Shown: piece by piece, positions 37,477 through 47,024 of the stretch
How positions within the stretch are numbered: position 1 is the first letter of the stretch
How the letters are laid out: each line of letters opens with the position of its first letter
Source: Xylophilus ampelinus
GTDB lineage: Bacteria > Pseudomonadota > Gammaproteobacteria > Burkholderiales > Burkholderiaceae_C
Assembly (NCBI RefSeq): GCF_003217575.1
Contig: NZ_QJTC01000004.1
Span: forward strand, 124,001-188,000
Direction: 5' to 3'
Length of the DNA stretch: 64,000 nucleotides
Notes under the pieces: model-generated
Seen by the model: the letters and a program-made list of their open reading frames with translations, nothing else
Told to the model about the DNA's origin: nothing
The model's database searches: none
Program-made: the position numbers and the translations under genes

Positions 37477-38541
37477 TCAGGCGCCGAAGAGGTCGTTGCC
37501 GCTGGCGGGCGGGGCCACGCCCAGGTGGCGGAAGGCGGCCACGGTGGCGATGCGGCCGCGCGGGGTGCGCTGCAGGTAGCCCTGCTGGATCAGGTAGGGC
37601 TCGATCACGTCCTCGATCGTGCCGGCGTCCTCGCCGATGCTGGCGGCGATGTTCTCCAGCCCCACCGGGCCGCCGTCGAAGCGGTGGATCACCGCCTCCA
37701 GCAGCTTGCGGTCCATCACGTCGAAGCCCTGCGGATCGACGTCGAGCATCGCCAGCGCCCGGTCGGCGATGTCGCGGGTGATGCGGCCGTCGCTCTTGAC
37801 GTCTGCATAGTCTCGCACCCGGCGCAGCAGCCGGTTGGCGATGCGGGGCGTGCCGCGGCTGCGGCGGGCGATCTCGTAGCCGCCGTCGGCATCCATCGGC
37901 GCGTTCAGCAGGCCGGCGCTGCGGGTCACGATGCGGGCCAATTCCTCGGCGGTGTAGAACTCCAGCCGCGCCACGATGCCGAAACGGTCGCGCAGCGGGT
38001 TGGTCAGCATGCCGGCGCGGGTGGTGGCGCCCACCAGGGTGAACGGCTGCAGGTCGAGCTTGATGCTGCGCGCGGCCGGGCCCTCGCCGATCATGATGTC
38101 GATCTGGTAGTCCTCCAGCGCCGGGTAGAGGATTTCCTCGACCACCGGGGAGAGGCGGTGGATCTCGTCGATGAAGAGCACGTCGTTCTTCTCGAGGTTG
38201 GTCAGCAGCGCCGCCAGGTCCTTGGGTTTTTCCAGCACCGGCCCGCTGGTCTGGCGCAGGTTGACGCCCAGCTCGGCCGCGACGATGTGGCTCAGCGTCG
38301 TCTTGCCGAGGCCCGGAGGGCCGAAGAGCAGAACATGGTCGAGCGCCTCGCCGCGCTTCCTGGCCGCGCCGATGAAGATCTCCAGCTGCTCCCGCGCCTT
38401 GGTCTGGCCGATGTAGTCGTCGAGCAGCTTGGGCCGCAACGCCCGCTCGATCGCCTCTTCCTGGGGCGACGTGGGCGCCGCGGACACGACACGCCGTGCA
38501 GGGGCCGGAGCGGGCGCGAAATCGTCGGTGTGGATGGTCAT
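37477..38541 (-). CDS. ruvB: Holliday junction branch migration helicase RuvB
   Basis: AAA+ motor that, with RuvA, drives branch migration in recombination repair. 354 residues from ATG 38541. Walker A is GPPGLGKTT, Walker B DEIHR, with the sensor region [16 protein letters not shown] and the DNA-binding winged helix ([16 protein letters not shown]). A longer frame upstream has no similarity. ruvA lies 3.2 kb away on the same strand, separated by a toxin-antitoxin pair and a protease gene. Confidence 0.96.
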   Translation of the reverse strand: MTIHTDDFAPAPAPARRVVSAAPTSPQEEAIERALRPKLLDDYIGQTKAREQLEIFIGAARKRGEALDHVLLFGPPGLGKTTLSHIVAAELGVNLRQTSGPVLEKPKDLAALLTNLEKNDVLFIDEIHRLSPVVEEILYPALEDYQIDIMIGEGPAARSIKLDLQPFTLVGATTRAGMLTNPLRDRFGIVARLEFYTAEELARIVTRSAGLLNAPMDADGGYEIARRSRGTPRIANRLLRRVRDYADVKSDGRITRDIADRALAMLDVDPQGFDVMDRKLLEAVIHRFDGGPVGLENIAASIGEDAGTIEDVIEPYLIQQGYLQRTPRGRIATVAAFRHLGVAPPASGNDLFGA

Positions 38542-38766
38542 GGAGCGCGGTCGGGCATCGGGCGTAGGACACGCCTGCGATTGTGCCAAGTCGGTCGCGG
38601 GTCGGTGCCTACATCGGGACCGATTCGGCAAATGCCTCGGGGCGCGCGCGGCGGCACTCCTGGCGGGGTGCTCTGTTCGCGACCCTGGCCCGACTCCCGG
38701 AAATGCCCCGGTCGGTGGGCTACCGCCCGCCCCTGACCGGCCACCGCACAACCATCCTGAAACCAA

Positions 38767-38772
38767 TATAAT
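38767..38772 (+). promoter_or_regulatory. Candidate -10 box of the toxin-antitoxin pair
   Basis: A consensus TATAAT in an AT-rich patch ends 6 bases before ATG 38779. No -35 box could be identified. Confidence 0.5.
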
Positions 38773-38778
38773 TAACAA

Positions 38779-39125
38779 ATGGAGCAACAAGAGCGAAGCC
38801 GGTCAAGTGGGAGGGGTCTTCTCAGGAAGATCTGCGAGGCTTCCCACGGACCGCAAGAAGCCGTGCAGGCTACCAGCTTGACCAAGTGCAGCACGGCGAA
38901 GAACCTGACGATTGGAAGCCGATGAAGACGGTCGGACCGGGCGTCTACGAAATCCGTGTCAAGGACGATGCGAGCAACAACTACCGAGTGATCTACATCG
39001 CGAAGTACGAAGAGGCCGTCTACGTGCTGCACTGCTTTCACAAGACGACACCGCAGACGGCGCAGACCGACATCGATCTTGCAAAGAGCCGATTGCGAGA
39101 CCTCAACAAGAAGAGAGCAAAATGA
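38779..39125 (+). pseudogene. HigB/Gp49-like toxin with a frame break near its start
   Basis: Most of a RelE-superfamily mRNA-cleaving toxin (phage Gp49-like, DUF891) is readable in one frame from about 38790: [64 protein letters not shown]. That frame has no ATG, GTG or TTG between the TAA at 38769-38771 and residue ~37. The only good start, ATG 38779 just after a TATAAT, is one base out of frame and hits TGA after about 48 codons. A 1-base deletion near 38785-38795 explains this. A GTG at 38886 could give a 79-residue fragment. Its end overlaps the antitoxin start (ATGA). Confidence 0.75.
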
Positions 39126-39412
39126 CCACAGCCACAAGCGTTTGGGACGCCGTTGAAGACACCCCCGAAGAGGCGGAAAACATGAAGGTCCGCAGCGAGT
39201 TGATGCGCGCGATCCGCCAGCACATCAAGGGCAAGGGGTGGACGCAGGCGGAGGCCGCGCAGCAATTCGGGGTCACCCAGCCGCGCATCTCCGATCTGAG
39301 CCGCGGGAAGATCGACACGTTCAGCCTGGACGCGCTCGTGAATATGGCCGCATCTGCGGGCCTGCATGTCGAAGTACGTGCGCAGAGCACGCGTAGACCG
39401 CATACCTCCTGA
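39122..39412 (+). CDS. XRE-family antitoxin (HigA-like)
   Basis: 96 residues with a helix-turn-helix (GWTQAEAAQQFGVTQPRISD, then LSRGKIDTFSLDALVNMA). It matches the antitoxins that follow Gp49-like toxins and would neutralise the toxin and repress the promoter. The ATG overlaps the toxin stop, so the two were translationally coupled. The gene looks intact even though the toxin appears damaged. A strong terminator follows immediately. Confidence 0.88.
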   Translation: MTTATSVWDAVEDTPEEAENMKVRSELMRAIRQHIKGKGWTQAEAAQQFGVTQPRISDLSRGKIDTFSLDALVNMAASAGLHVEVRAQSTRRPHTS

Positions 39413-39440
39413 AAGGCGCCTCCGGGCGCCTTTTCCTTTT
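39412..39440 (+). terminator. Rho-independent terminator after the antitoxin
   Basis: AAAGGCGCC-TCCG-GGCGCCTTTT followed by CCTTTT: a GC-rich perfect stem with a 4-base loop and T-rich tail, starting at the antitoxin stop codon. Confidence 0.85.
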
Positions 39441-39500
39441 ACGCTACCCGCCCCCGGCGGGGCCCATGCGGAACCGAACACTTCGAACGGGTGCGGGTTT

Positions 39501-39559
39501 GCTATTGAATCGATAGCTGCTCTCCGGCAGCCTGTGCCGGCTACAAACCCAAAAAGCGG
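39501..39559 (+). repeat. Short dispersed repeat, copy 5
   Basis: GCTATTGAATCGATAGC (inverted repeat), a variable middle, GTGCCGGCTACAAACC and AAAAAGC. It lies between the antitoxin terminator and the protease gene end. Confidence 0.7.
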
Positions 39560-39612
39560 TCCGAAGACCGATTGGGACAACAGGGCCACCATGTCACCCC
39601 GGTGCATGCCGC

Positions 39613-41586
39613 CTACTGCGCCGTCCAGGCGTAGTAACCGATGCCTTCGAAGCGGTAGTTCGGATCGGTCCGCAACACGTTGTCTCGCTCGCCCGCACTG
39701 ATCGTATAGAAGTGGGTGTTGTAGGCGGCGTTGTAGAAGCGGTACATGGCGGTGGCGCCATTGCCTTCCGCCGACTGCGCATACCAGCTCACGCCCTCCA
39801 GCCGATAGCTGGGCAGGGTGGCGAGCACGTTGTCGCGCTCGGCAGCGCTGATCGTGTAGAAGTGCTTGCCGGTCTCGGTGTTGTAGAAGCGGTAGACCGG
39901 AGATGCGCCGGCAGCCGGTGCACCATAGGCGTAGAAGCCGATGCCTTCGTAGTTGAACGACGGATACATCGCGATCACCCCGTCGCGCTCGACCGGATCC
40001 GTCGTGAAGAAATGCGCCGCGGTCGCCGTGTTGTAGAACCTGTAGACCGGCGACCGGCTCGTCGACGACGGCGCGGTCGCCGGCCGCAGCCACTGGCTCA
40101 GCGCGGCATTGAACGCCGTGTCGAACCGGCCGTAGATGCCCATCCGGGTCGAGGTGTCGGTGCAGCTGCCGGCACCGGCGAAGAGCTGCCCCACCAGCAT
40201 GCGGCCGCCGCCCAGCGTGGCGAAGATGCCCGATCCGCTGCTGCCGCCTTCGATCAGGCCGGTGGTCCACCGCACCCCCAGGAACCGGGCGCTGCCGACG
40301 TCGCTCTGGCTGCACGACACGCCGACGTCGCCGGTTCTCACGCAGTTGAAATAGGCTGACAGCGCGCCCTGGGCGTACTTCTGCAGGTCGCCGGCCGGGT
40401 GGTGGATGCCGATCAGGTCGGCTCCTATCGCCGGCTGGCCGACCGACCAGCCGGCGAACTCGGCGCCCGCGGGCGCCGCGTTGTTGAGCCGCATGAACGC
40501 GGTGTCGGCAGTGTCGCTGGCATAGAGCAGCGTGGCACCGCCGCGCAGCACGGCCACGCCGCTGGCCGGCGTGCCGCTGTTGCAGCTGGACGACTTGTAG
40601 AAGAACGCCGTGACCAGAGTGGAGGCAACGGTCTGCGAAGAAATGCAGTGGTTGGCGCTCAGGAAGTACGGCGTGCCGTCGTTGTTGGTGTTGTTGAGTA
40701 GCGTGCCGGTGCAGGCATAGCTGTTGGCGCCCTGCACGAAGGACATCCGCGCCGTGGCGTTGCGCTGGGTGGTGTTGCCGTCGGTGCAGTTCACGTCGAT
40801 CTCGCAGCTGCCCGAGGCCAGCGTCCTGAGCGCTTCCGGATCGGCCGTGGCCGAGACCTTCAGGTGTGAGATCTGCGGCACCGACACGTCGACCGCGCTG
40901 CCGGGCACGCCGGCGGGCAGCACGATCTCGACCGTCGCCTCGTCGCCGTCAACCGGCGGCAGCCAGTAGGTGCGGTCGGCGTCCGACGTGCCGCCGGCCA
41001 TGCGGTTGAGCGAGAGCACGTCCAGCACTTCGCGGCCGGAAACCTGGTAGGCGGTGTCCTGGCTCTGCGCATAGACCCGCAGCGTGGCGCCGGCGGGCAG
41101 CTTGCGCACCAGCAGGCCGATGCGCACCGCGGCGGCGCCGGGCGACTGAAAACTGGTGGCGGCCGCCAGCGTGGTGGCGGTGGCCGGCGACCAGACCAGG
41201 TGGCTGGCCATACCGGCCGCAGTGGCGGTCTGCAGCACCGAACGGCCGCTGCCGATCTGCAGCGGCGCATCGGGGCCGCCGCTCGCCGTGGTACCGGGCT
41301 GCACCGTGCTCCGCGTGGCGAGCATCGGCGCCAGGGCGACACGGGCCGGCGCGGGCCGCGCGCCGCGGGTCGGCTCGGGGCGTTCCTGCTGCTGGAGCGT
41401 GGCCGGCGACGGCGCGTAGGCGTCGAGCTGGGTGACGGCCGGTGCCGCCGCGGCCTCGGTGCTCGGAACAGACCGGGTGCTGGCCGAGAGGGCCACGTTG
41501 TCCGACGACGCGCCGCCGCCGCAGCCGGCCACGAGCAGTGCGGCTGCGACGGCGCTCAGGGCGCGGATCCATGGATTGCGGTTCAA
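39613..41586 (-). CDS. Secreted lipoprotein serine protease with DUF5648 repeats
   Basis: 657 residues. The signal peptide ends with a lipobox (LLVAGCGGG). A low-complexity stretch follows, then a trypsin-like domain resembling lysyl endopeptidase: histidine in LSANHCIS, aspartate in DTAFMRL, serine in GGSSGSGIF. The C-terminus has three ~46-residue repeats (VYRFYNTATAAHFFT; VYRFYNTETGKHFYT; MYRFYNAAYNTHFYT), the DUF5648-type module thought to bind surface sugars or proteins. It is probably exposed outside and may process or feed on proteins. A similar layout is known in predatory and plant-associated bacteria. Confidence 0.85.
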   Translation of the reverse strand: MNRNPWIRALSAVAAALLVAGCGGGASSDNVALSASTRSVPSTEAAAAPAVTQLDAYAPSPATLQQQERPEPTRGARPAPARVALAPMLATRSTVQPGTTASGGPDAPLQIGSGRSVLQTATAAGMASHLVWSPATATTLAAATSFQSPGAAAVRIGLLVRKLPAGATLRVYAQSQDTAYQVSGREVLDVLSLNRMAGGTSDADRTYWLPPVDGDEATVEIVLPAGVPGSAVDVSVPQISHLKVSATADPEALRTLASGSCEIDVNCTDGNTTQRNATARMSFVQGANSYACTGTLLNNTNNDGTPYFLSANHCISSQTVASTLVTAFFYKSSSCNSGTPASGVAVLRGGATLLYASDTADTAFMRLNNAAPAGAEFAGWSVGQPAIGADLIGIHHPAGDLQKYAQGALSAYFNCVRTGDVGVSCSQSDVGSARFLGVRWTTGLIEGGSSGSGIFATLGGGRMLVGQLFAGAGSCTDTSTRMGIYGRFDTAFNAALSQWLRPATAPSSTSRSPVYRFYNTATAAHFFTTDPVERDGVIAMYPSFNYEGIGFYAYGAPAAGASPVYRFYNTETGKHFYTISAAERDNVLATLPSYRLEGVSWYAQSAEGNGATAMYRFYNAAYNTHFYTISAGERDNVLRTDPNYRFEGIGYYAWTAQ

Positions 41587-41707
41587 GCTCGTCCCCTCAA
41601 GTCGAAAATTCAGAAGCGGGACCGAATCGTAAACAAATGCAAAACCCAGCGGCGCTTCCAGGTAATGGAGTACCGCCGCAACGGCCGCGGAATTACGACC
41701 TGAAAGC

Positions 41708-42280
41708 CTACTTGCCCAGGGCCCGCAGCGCCAGCTTGATGCCCTCGCTCACACCCACGTCGGCCGGCAACGCCTTGAGCGCGGCACCGGCCTCCTTGTC
41801 GCTGTAGCCCAATGCGATCAGCGCCTGCAGGATATCCGCCTGGGCGTCGCTGGCGGTGCCGGTGCGCACGCCGATGTCGGCGCCCAGCCTGCCCTTCAGC
41901 TCCAGCAGCAGGCGCTCGGCCGTCTTCTTGCCGATACCCGGCACCTTGACCAGCCGGCCGGTCTCCTGCAGCGAGACGGCCTGGGCCAGCTCGCCGACGT
42001 TCATGCCCGAGAGCACCGCCAGCGCCATCCGCGGGCCGATACCCGAGATCCTGACCAGCAGCCGGAAGGCGTCGCGCTCCTGCGCGGTGAGGAAGCCGTA
42101 GAGCAGCTGCGCATCCTCGCGCACGATGAAATGGGTCAGCAGCACGACCCGCTCGCCGGTGGCGGGCAGGTTGTAGAAGGTGCTCATCGGCACATCGACC
42201 TCGTAGCCGACGCCCTGCACGTCCAGCAGCACCTGGGGCGGGTTCTTCTCGGCCAGCAGGCCGTGGAGTCGGCCGATCAT
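41708..42280 (-). CDS. ruvA: Holliday junction DNA-binding protein RuvA
   Basis: Binds four-way junctions as a tetramer and loads RuvB. 190 residues. The start [20 protein letters not shown] and the helix-hairpin-helix motifs ([33 protein letters not shown]) are typical, as is the C-terminal domain that contacts RuvB ([12 protein letters not shown]). A longer upstream frame was rejected because it runs through the repeat and has no similarity. Confidence 0.96.
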   Translation of the reverse strand: MIGRLHGLLAEKNPPQVLLDVQGVGYEVDVPMSTFYNLPATGERVVLLTHFIVREDAQLLYGFLTAQERDAFRLLVRISGIGPRMALAVLSGMNVGELAQAVSLQETGRLVKVPGIGKKTAERLLLELKGRLGADIGVRTGTASDAQADILQALIALGYSDKEAGAALKALPADVGVSEGIKLALRALGK

Positions 42281-42440
42281 CGGCGGGCTCCCGGGCGGCG
42301 GGCGGTGGGCAGCAGAGATGGGCAGCGGGGGGAGGATGCGGGCGACATGGGAGGATGGTAGCGACGGCACCGCACCGGCCCATGAAAGACACCGCCGACC
42401 GGCAAAAAAAAGACTCCCGCAGGACCAGCCCCGAAGGAAT

Positions 42441-42500
42441 GCTATTAAATAAATAGCTAGTAGTCGGCGGTCCGCGCCGACTACAGCCACTTTTCATTTA
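42441..42500 (+). repeat. Short dispersed repeat, copy 6
   Basis: GCTATTAAATAAATAGC, TAGTAGTCGGC, GCGCCGACTACAGCC and ACTTTTCATTTA. As at 28839, its final TTA is the left target duplication of the MITE that begins at the next base. Confidence 0.8.
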
Positions 42501-42612
42501 GAGCGGCTAACACAACCCTTCTGGCGTCGTTGCCGCACCTTGTCGTACTACTCGTACTGTCTGCGATGCGGCGCCTAGCCAGAACCGCTTCGCTGGGTTG
42601 TGTTAGCCGCTC
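42501..42612 (+). mobile_element. MITE-like palindromic element, copy 3
   Basis: 112 bases with terminal inverted repeats GAGCGGCTAACACAACCC, flanked by TTA (42498-42500 and 42613-42615). Internal arms (TTCTGG/CCAGAA, TGCCGCA/TGCGGCG) make it almost fully self-complementary around GTACTACTCGTAC. It lies between ruvA and htpG with no gene inside. Confidence 0.85.
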
Positions 42613-42637
42613 TTAGAAAAGCAGGAAATCCAGTCTT

Positions 42638-44677
42638 TCAGACCAGCAGGGCATTCACCCGGCGCACATAGGCGGCCGGGTCGGCCGGCAGGCCGCCTTC
42701 GGCCAGCAGCGCCTGGTCGAACAGGATGTTGGCCAGATCGTCGAAATGCGCGCTGCCGTCGAGCTTCTTGACCAGCGGATGCTCGGGGTTCACCTCCAGC
42801 ACCGGCTTGGTGTCGGGCGCGTTCTGGCCGGCCTGCTTCAGCATGCGGGCCAGCTGGCCGCTCATGCCGTGCTCGTCGGCCACCAGGCAGGCGGGCGAAT
42901 CGACCAGGCGGGTGGTGGAGCGCACGTCGGCCGCCTTGTTCTTCAGCGCCTCCTTCAGCCTGGCCAGCAGCGGCTTGACGCTCTCGGCGACCTCTTCGGC
43001 CGCCTTCTTCTCGTCCTCGTCCTGCAGCTTGCCCAAATCGACCGCGCCCTTGGCGACCGATTGCAGCGGCGTGCCGTCGAACTCGGTCAGGTAGGTCAGC
43101 GCCCATTCGTCGACCCGCTCGGCCATCAGCAGCACTTCGATGCCCTTCTTCTTGAAGACCTCGAGGTGCGGGCTGTTCTTGGCGGCGGCCAGGCTGTCGG
43201 CGGTGATGTAGTAGATCGCGTCCTGGCCTTCCTTCATCCGGCTCTTGTAGTCGGCGAACGAGACGCTGGCGGTCTCGGTGGTGGTCGAGGCGAAGCGCAG
43301 CAGCTTGGCGATCCGGTCGCGGTTGGCGAAGTCCTCGCCCAGGCCTTCCTTGAGCACCGAGCCGAACTCGGCATAGAACTTGGCGTACTTGCCGCTCTCG
43401 TCTGCGAACTCCGCCGCCGCCTCGGCCGCCGGAGTAGCGGTGTTCTTGTCGACCACGTCGGTCACCTCGGTCGGCTCGGGGGCCGGCACGGCCTCGCCCG
43501 ATCCGATGTCGATCCTGCCTTCGCCGCTGTCGGGTGCGGTCTTCTGCTTCCTGGCCAGGTCTTCGAGCATCGACAGCACGCGCTTGGTGCTGCCGTCGCG
43601 GATCGCGCGCACGTCGCGGCTTTCCTGCAGCAGCTCGCGGCTCACGTTGAGCGGCAGGTCGGCCGAATCGACCACGCCCTTGACGAAGCGCAGGTAGTTC
43701 GGCAGCAGCGCCTCGGCGTCGTCCATGATGAAGACGCGCTTGACGTAGAGCTTGACGCCCGCCTTCTTGTCGCGGTTCCACAGGTCGTACGGCGCGGTGG
43801 CCGGAATATAGAGCAGCTGGGTGTACTCGGTGCCGCCCTCGACCCGGTTGTGGCTCCAGGCGAGCGGCGCCTCCTGGTCGTGGCTGATCTGCTTGTAGAA
43901 CTCGGCGTACTGCTCGGCGGTGACGTCCTTCTTCGGCCGGGTCCAGAGGGCGCTGGCCTTGTTGACGGTTTCCCATTCGCCGGTCTTGACCATGTCGCCG
44001 GGCTGGTCGTTCTCGCCTTCCTTCCACTCCTCCTTCTCCATGAGGATCGGCAGGCTGATGTGGTCGGAATACTTGGCGATGATCTGCTTGAGCTTCCAGG
44101 CGTTGAGGTATTCCTCGGCGTCGTCGCGCAGGTGCAGGGTGACGGCGGTGCCGCGCCGGGCGCGCTCGATCCGCTCCACCTCGAACTCGCCGGCGCCGCC
44201 GCTGACCCAGCGCACGCCCTCCGCCGCGGGCACGCCGGCACGGCGCGATTCGACGGTGATTCTGTCGGCCACGATGAAGCCCGAGTAGAAGCCCACGCCG
44301 AACTGGCCGATCAGCTGGCCCTGCTCCGACGCGTTGGCCTTCTGGTCGGACGACAGCTTGCTCATGAAATCCTTGGTGCCGCTCTTGGCGATCGTGCCCA
44401 GGTTCTCGATGGCGTCCTGCTCGGTCAGGCCGATACCGTTGTCGGCGATGGTGAGCGTCTTGGCGGTCTTGTCGAACGACACCCGCACTTCGAGCGTGGG
44501 CTGGTCTTCGTAGAGGGCCGGCGTGTCGAGCGCCTCGAAGCGCAGCTTGTCGCAGGCGTCCGATGCGTTGGAGACCAGCTCGCGCACGAAGATCTCCTTG
44601 TTCGAGTAGAGCGAATGGGTGACGAGGTGCAGCAGCTGGGCGACTTCGGCCTGGAAGGATAGTTTTTGCTTGGTCAT
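42638..44677 (-). CDS. htpG: Molecular chaperone HtpG (Hsp90)
   Basis: ATP-driven homodimeric chaperone, about 679 residues. The N-terminal ATPase shows [30 protein letters not shown] and [11 protein letters not shown]; the middle domain has the [16 protein letters not shown]-type block ([17 protein letters not shown]); the C-terminal dimerisation domain is present. The start [12 protein letters not shown] at 44677 is conserved; an earlier in-frame codon adds an unrelated stretch. It lies just after a MITE. A -10/-35 pair was not identified. Confidence 0.96.
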   Translation of the reverse strand: MTKQKLSFQAEVAQLLHLVTHSLYSNKEIFVRELVSNASDACDKLRFEALDTPALYEDQPTLEVRVSFDKTAKTLTIADNGIGLTEQDAIENLGTIAKSGTKDFMSKLSSDQKANASEQGQLIGQFGVGFYSGFIVADRITVESRRAGVPAAEGVRWVSGGAGEFEVERIERARRGTAVTLHLRDDAEEYLNAWKLKQIIAKYSDHISLPILMEKEEWKEGENDQPGDMVKTGEWETVNKASALWTRPKKDVTAEQYAEFYKQISHDQEAPLAWSHNRVEGGTEYTQLLYIPATAPYDLWNRDKKAGVKLYVKRVFIMDDAEALLPNYLRFVKGVVDSADLPLNVSRELLQESRDVRAIRDGSTKRVLSMLEDLARKQKTAPDSGEGRIDIGSGEAVPAPEPTEVTDVVDKNTATPAAEAAAEFADESGKYAKFYAEFGSVLKEGLGEDFANRDRIAKLLRFASTTTETASVSFADYKSRMKEGQDAIYYITADSLAAAKNSPHLEVFKKKGIEVLLMAERVDEWALTYLTEFDGTPLQSVAKGAVDLGKLQDEDEKKAAEEVAESVKPLLARLKEALKNKAADVRSTTRLVDSPACLVADEHGMSGQLARMLKQAGQNAPDTKPVLEVNPEHPLVKKLDGSAHFDDLANILFDQALLAEGGLPADPAAYVRRVNALLV

Positions 44678-44848
44678 GGCAGGAAGTGGATCAGGAGGAC
44701 GAACGACAGAAAAAAAGTATCGTGGCGGCACGGGCGCACGGCCCGCGACCTCGCCAGATGGAGCCGCATTCTGACCGCTTCAAGGGGGCGGCATGCGGTG
44801 GCTACACTTTCGCGATCCGCCACCCCGTGGCCCACCGAAAGCCCGCCG

Positions 44849-45604
44849 ATGCGCCTCGCCCCCGCCCTCACCCTGGTCGCCGCCCTGATCGCCGGCACCG
44901 CCCATGCCGACACGGTGAAGGTGCTGACCGCCGGCGCCTTCAAGCAGGTGGTCGTGGCCCTGGTTCCCGCCTTCGAGACCCGCACCGGCCACAAGGTCGA
45001 GGTGCTGAACGACACCGCCGGCGCCCTGGCCAAGCGGGTCGAGGCCGGCGAGGCGTTCGACGTGCTGATCCTCACGCCGGCCGGCCTGCAGCCGCTGGTC
45101 GCCAAGGGCACGGTGGCGCCCGGGCTGCAGCGGCTGGCGCAGGTGGGCATCGGCGTGGCGGTGAAGGCCGGTGCGCCGGTGCCCGACGTGTCGACCGTGC
45201 CGCTGTTGCGCCAGGCGCTGCTGGCGGCGCACAAGGTGGCGTATATCGACCCGGCCTCGGGCGGCTCCAGCGGCATCTACCTGAACGGCCTGTTCCGCCG
45301 GATGGGCCTGGCCGAGCCGATGCGCGGCAAGGCGGTGCTGGTGCCCGGCGGTCTGGTCGCCGAGCGGCTGGTGACCGGCGAGGCCGACCTGGCGGTGCAC
45401 CAGATCAGCGAGATCCTGCCGGTGGCCGGCGTCACCTTGGCCGGGCCGCTGCCGGCCGAGGTGCAGAACACCACCACCTACATCGGCGCGGTGGCGGCGC
45501 GCCCGGCCCATCCCGAGGCGGCCCGGGCCTTCCTGGCGGCACTGGCCGCGCCCGAGGCGGCCGAGGTGCTGCGTGCCAAGGGCATGGAACCGCCGGCCCG
45601 CTGA
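44849..45604 (+). CDS. ModA-like periplasmic binding protein
   Basis: 251 residues with a signal peptide (ALTLVAALIAGTAHA). The fold pattern (VKVLTAGAFKQVVVALVPAFE, HKVEVLNDTAGALAKRVEAG, YIDPASGGSSGIYLN, GLVAERLVTGEADLAVHQISE) is that of SBP_bac_11 (ModA-type) proteins, which bind molybdate, other oxyanions or unknown ligands. No permease or ATPase gene is adjacent, so it is orphan and the ligand is unknown. It is divergent from htpG. Confidence 0.85.
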   Translation: MRLAPALTLVAALIAGTAHADTVKVLTAGAFKQVVVALVPAFETRTGHKVEVLNDTAGALAKRVEAGEAFDVLILTPAGLQPLVAKGTVAPGLQRLAQVGIGVAVKAGAPVPDVSTVPLLRQALLAAHKVAYIDPASGGSSGIYLNGLFRRMGLAEPMRGKAVLVPGGLVAERLVTGEADLAVHQISEILPVAGVTLAGPLPAEVQNTTTYIGAVAARPAHPEAARAFLAALAAPEAAEVLRAKGMEPPAR

Positions 45605-45709
45605 CGGCAAAGCCGCGGCGACAGCGGCGGTCCAGGATCAGCGGCGGCGGTTGCGTGGGGGGCCGTACCCGACGCCCCATTGCGACCGCGACCGGGCTCA
45701 GTACACCGC

Positions 45710-46957
45710 CTAGCGGCGGGCAGCGCCGGAAGAAGCGACCACGCCGACGCCGGCACCCTTGCGCACGGACAGGATGGTGTCGGCCAACGACCGGGGTTGC
45801 ACCAGCTGTCCGCGCAGCGCAGCGAAAGCGCCGAGCGCCTGCTCGTCCAGGGGCTGGTAGGCCGCACCGCTGGCCGTCTGATCGTTGGGTACGCAATCCC
45901 GTCCGATGGTCCGGCGGCACAGCCCGGCGTGCGGATCGGAATGCCCGACAAACGGCGCATACGCATAGCCGGCCCCCGGAGCGGAGGGATAACGGTAGAC
46001 GGGCAACGACACATGGTCGAAGTAGTTTCCCTCCATCAGAACGGTGGCCGTGCCCGTCAGAGGCATTGCCGCGCCCTCGCGGCTGACGTTCTCGAAATAG
46101 TTGTTGACCAGGTGCGCGGCCACGGTGGAATTGTGCAGACCGCCGACATGCGGCCCGCGGCCCGACGTGTCGTGAATGTAGTTGCGGGCCAGGGTGATCG
46201 TGTCGTTCGCGCCCAGGAACAGCAATACCCAATAGTGGTGGTTGTCGCAGGTTGCCGAATCCGTGGTGCGTCCGTCGAACTCGTTGTTGGACAGGGTGAT
46301 GTGCCGGGCACTGCCGTAGCCTGTCACCACCATCTGGCGCCCGATCCGGGCGAACAGATTGTGGTCCACCCAGACCCCGTCGGCGTCGGTCAGGGTCAGG
46401 GCGTCGCCGCCCCACACGACGTTCGGATTGATGTCGGTGATCCGGAGGTTCTGGATGATGACGTTGCGGCTCCCGTCGCCGACGCGCAGCCCTCTGCCCT
46501 TGATGCCTGCGTTAGGCCCCCAACCGACGATCGACTTGTTCGAGCCGATCTGCAACGGGCGGCGCCCCGCGTTGTCATACACCACAGGGGTGGCCGTGCG
46601 GCCCTGGCAAAAATGGGCGACATCCAGCGCCAGCTGGCTGCGGTAAGGCGAATTTTCCTTGCACGCAGTGGCGATGCACCCTGTCTCCGTGGTGGTGGCC
46701 GCTCCGTTGATGCGGATCGAGCCGGTGAAATCGAACAGGTGGTCCAGCACCACCACGCGCGCCCGATCGTCGGTGCAACGGGTGCCTTGAAAGCTTTGGC
46801 ACAAGGCGTTTTCCAAGTCGGCCAGCGATGCGGGTCTGACCACTTCTCCGGCGCCACCGCCGGTAGTGCCCGAGGCAAAGCCATCGGGTCGACCGATGGC
46901 CTGCGCCCAGAGCACGCCGGGCATCAGAAACAGAATCCCGAAGAAGATTTTCAGCAT
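45710..46957 (-). CDS. Secreted pectin lyase, polysaccharide lyase family 1
   Basis: Extracellular enzyme of 415 residues. A signal peptide (MLKIFFGILFLMPGVLWAQ) leads a parallel beta-helix. Blocks close to fungal and Pectobacterium pectin lyases: WGGDALTLTDADGVWVDH, FARIGRQMVV, DSATCDNHHYWVLLFLG and YIHDTSGRGPHVGG (conserved arginine). This suggests cleavage of methylated pectin without calcium. Pectate lyase activity is the alternative. Pectin lyases point to growth on plant tissue. Its base composition seems slightly less extreme than neighbours. Confidence 0.88.
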   Translation of the reverse strand: MLKIFFGILFLMPGVLWAQAIGRPDGFASGTTGGGAGEVVRPASLADLENALCQSFQGTRCTDDRARVVVLDHLFDFTGSIRINGAATTTETGCIATACKENSPYRSQLALDVAHFCQGRTATPVVYDNAGRRPLQIGSNKSIVGWGPNAGIKGRGLRVGDGSRNVIIQNLRITDINPNVVWGGDALTLTDADGVWVDHNLFARIGRQMVVTGYGSARHITLSNNEFDGRTTDSATCDNHHYWVLLFLGANDTITLARNYIHDTSGRGPHVGGLHNSTVAAHLVNNYFENVSREGAAMPLTGTATVLMEGNYFDHVSLPVYRYPSAPGAGYAYAPFVGHSDPHAGLCRRTIGRDCVPNDQTASGAAYQPLDEQALGAFAALRGQLVQPRSLADTILSVRKGAGVGVVASSGAARR

Positions 46958-47024
46958 GGAATGCTCACGTCACGAAGTGCCTCGGCAATCGCCATCCGGC
47001 CGCGTGCGGGCCGACGATGGCGGC

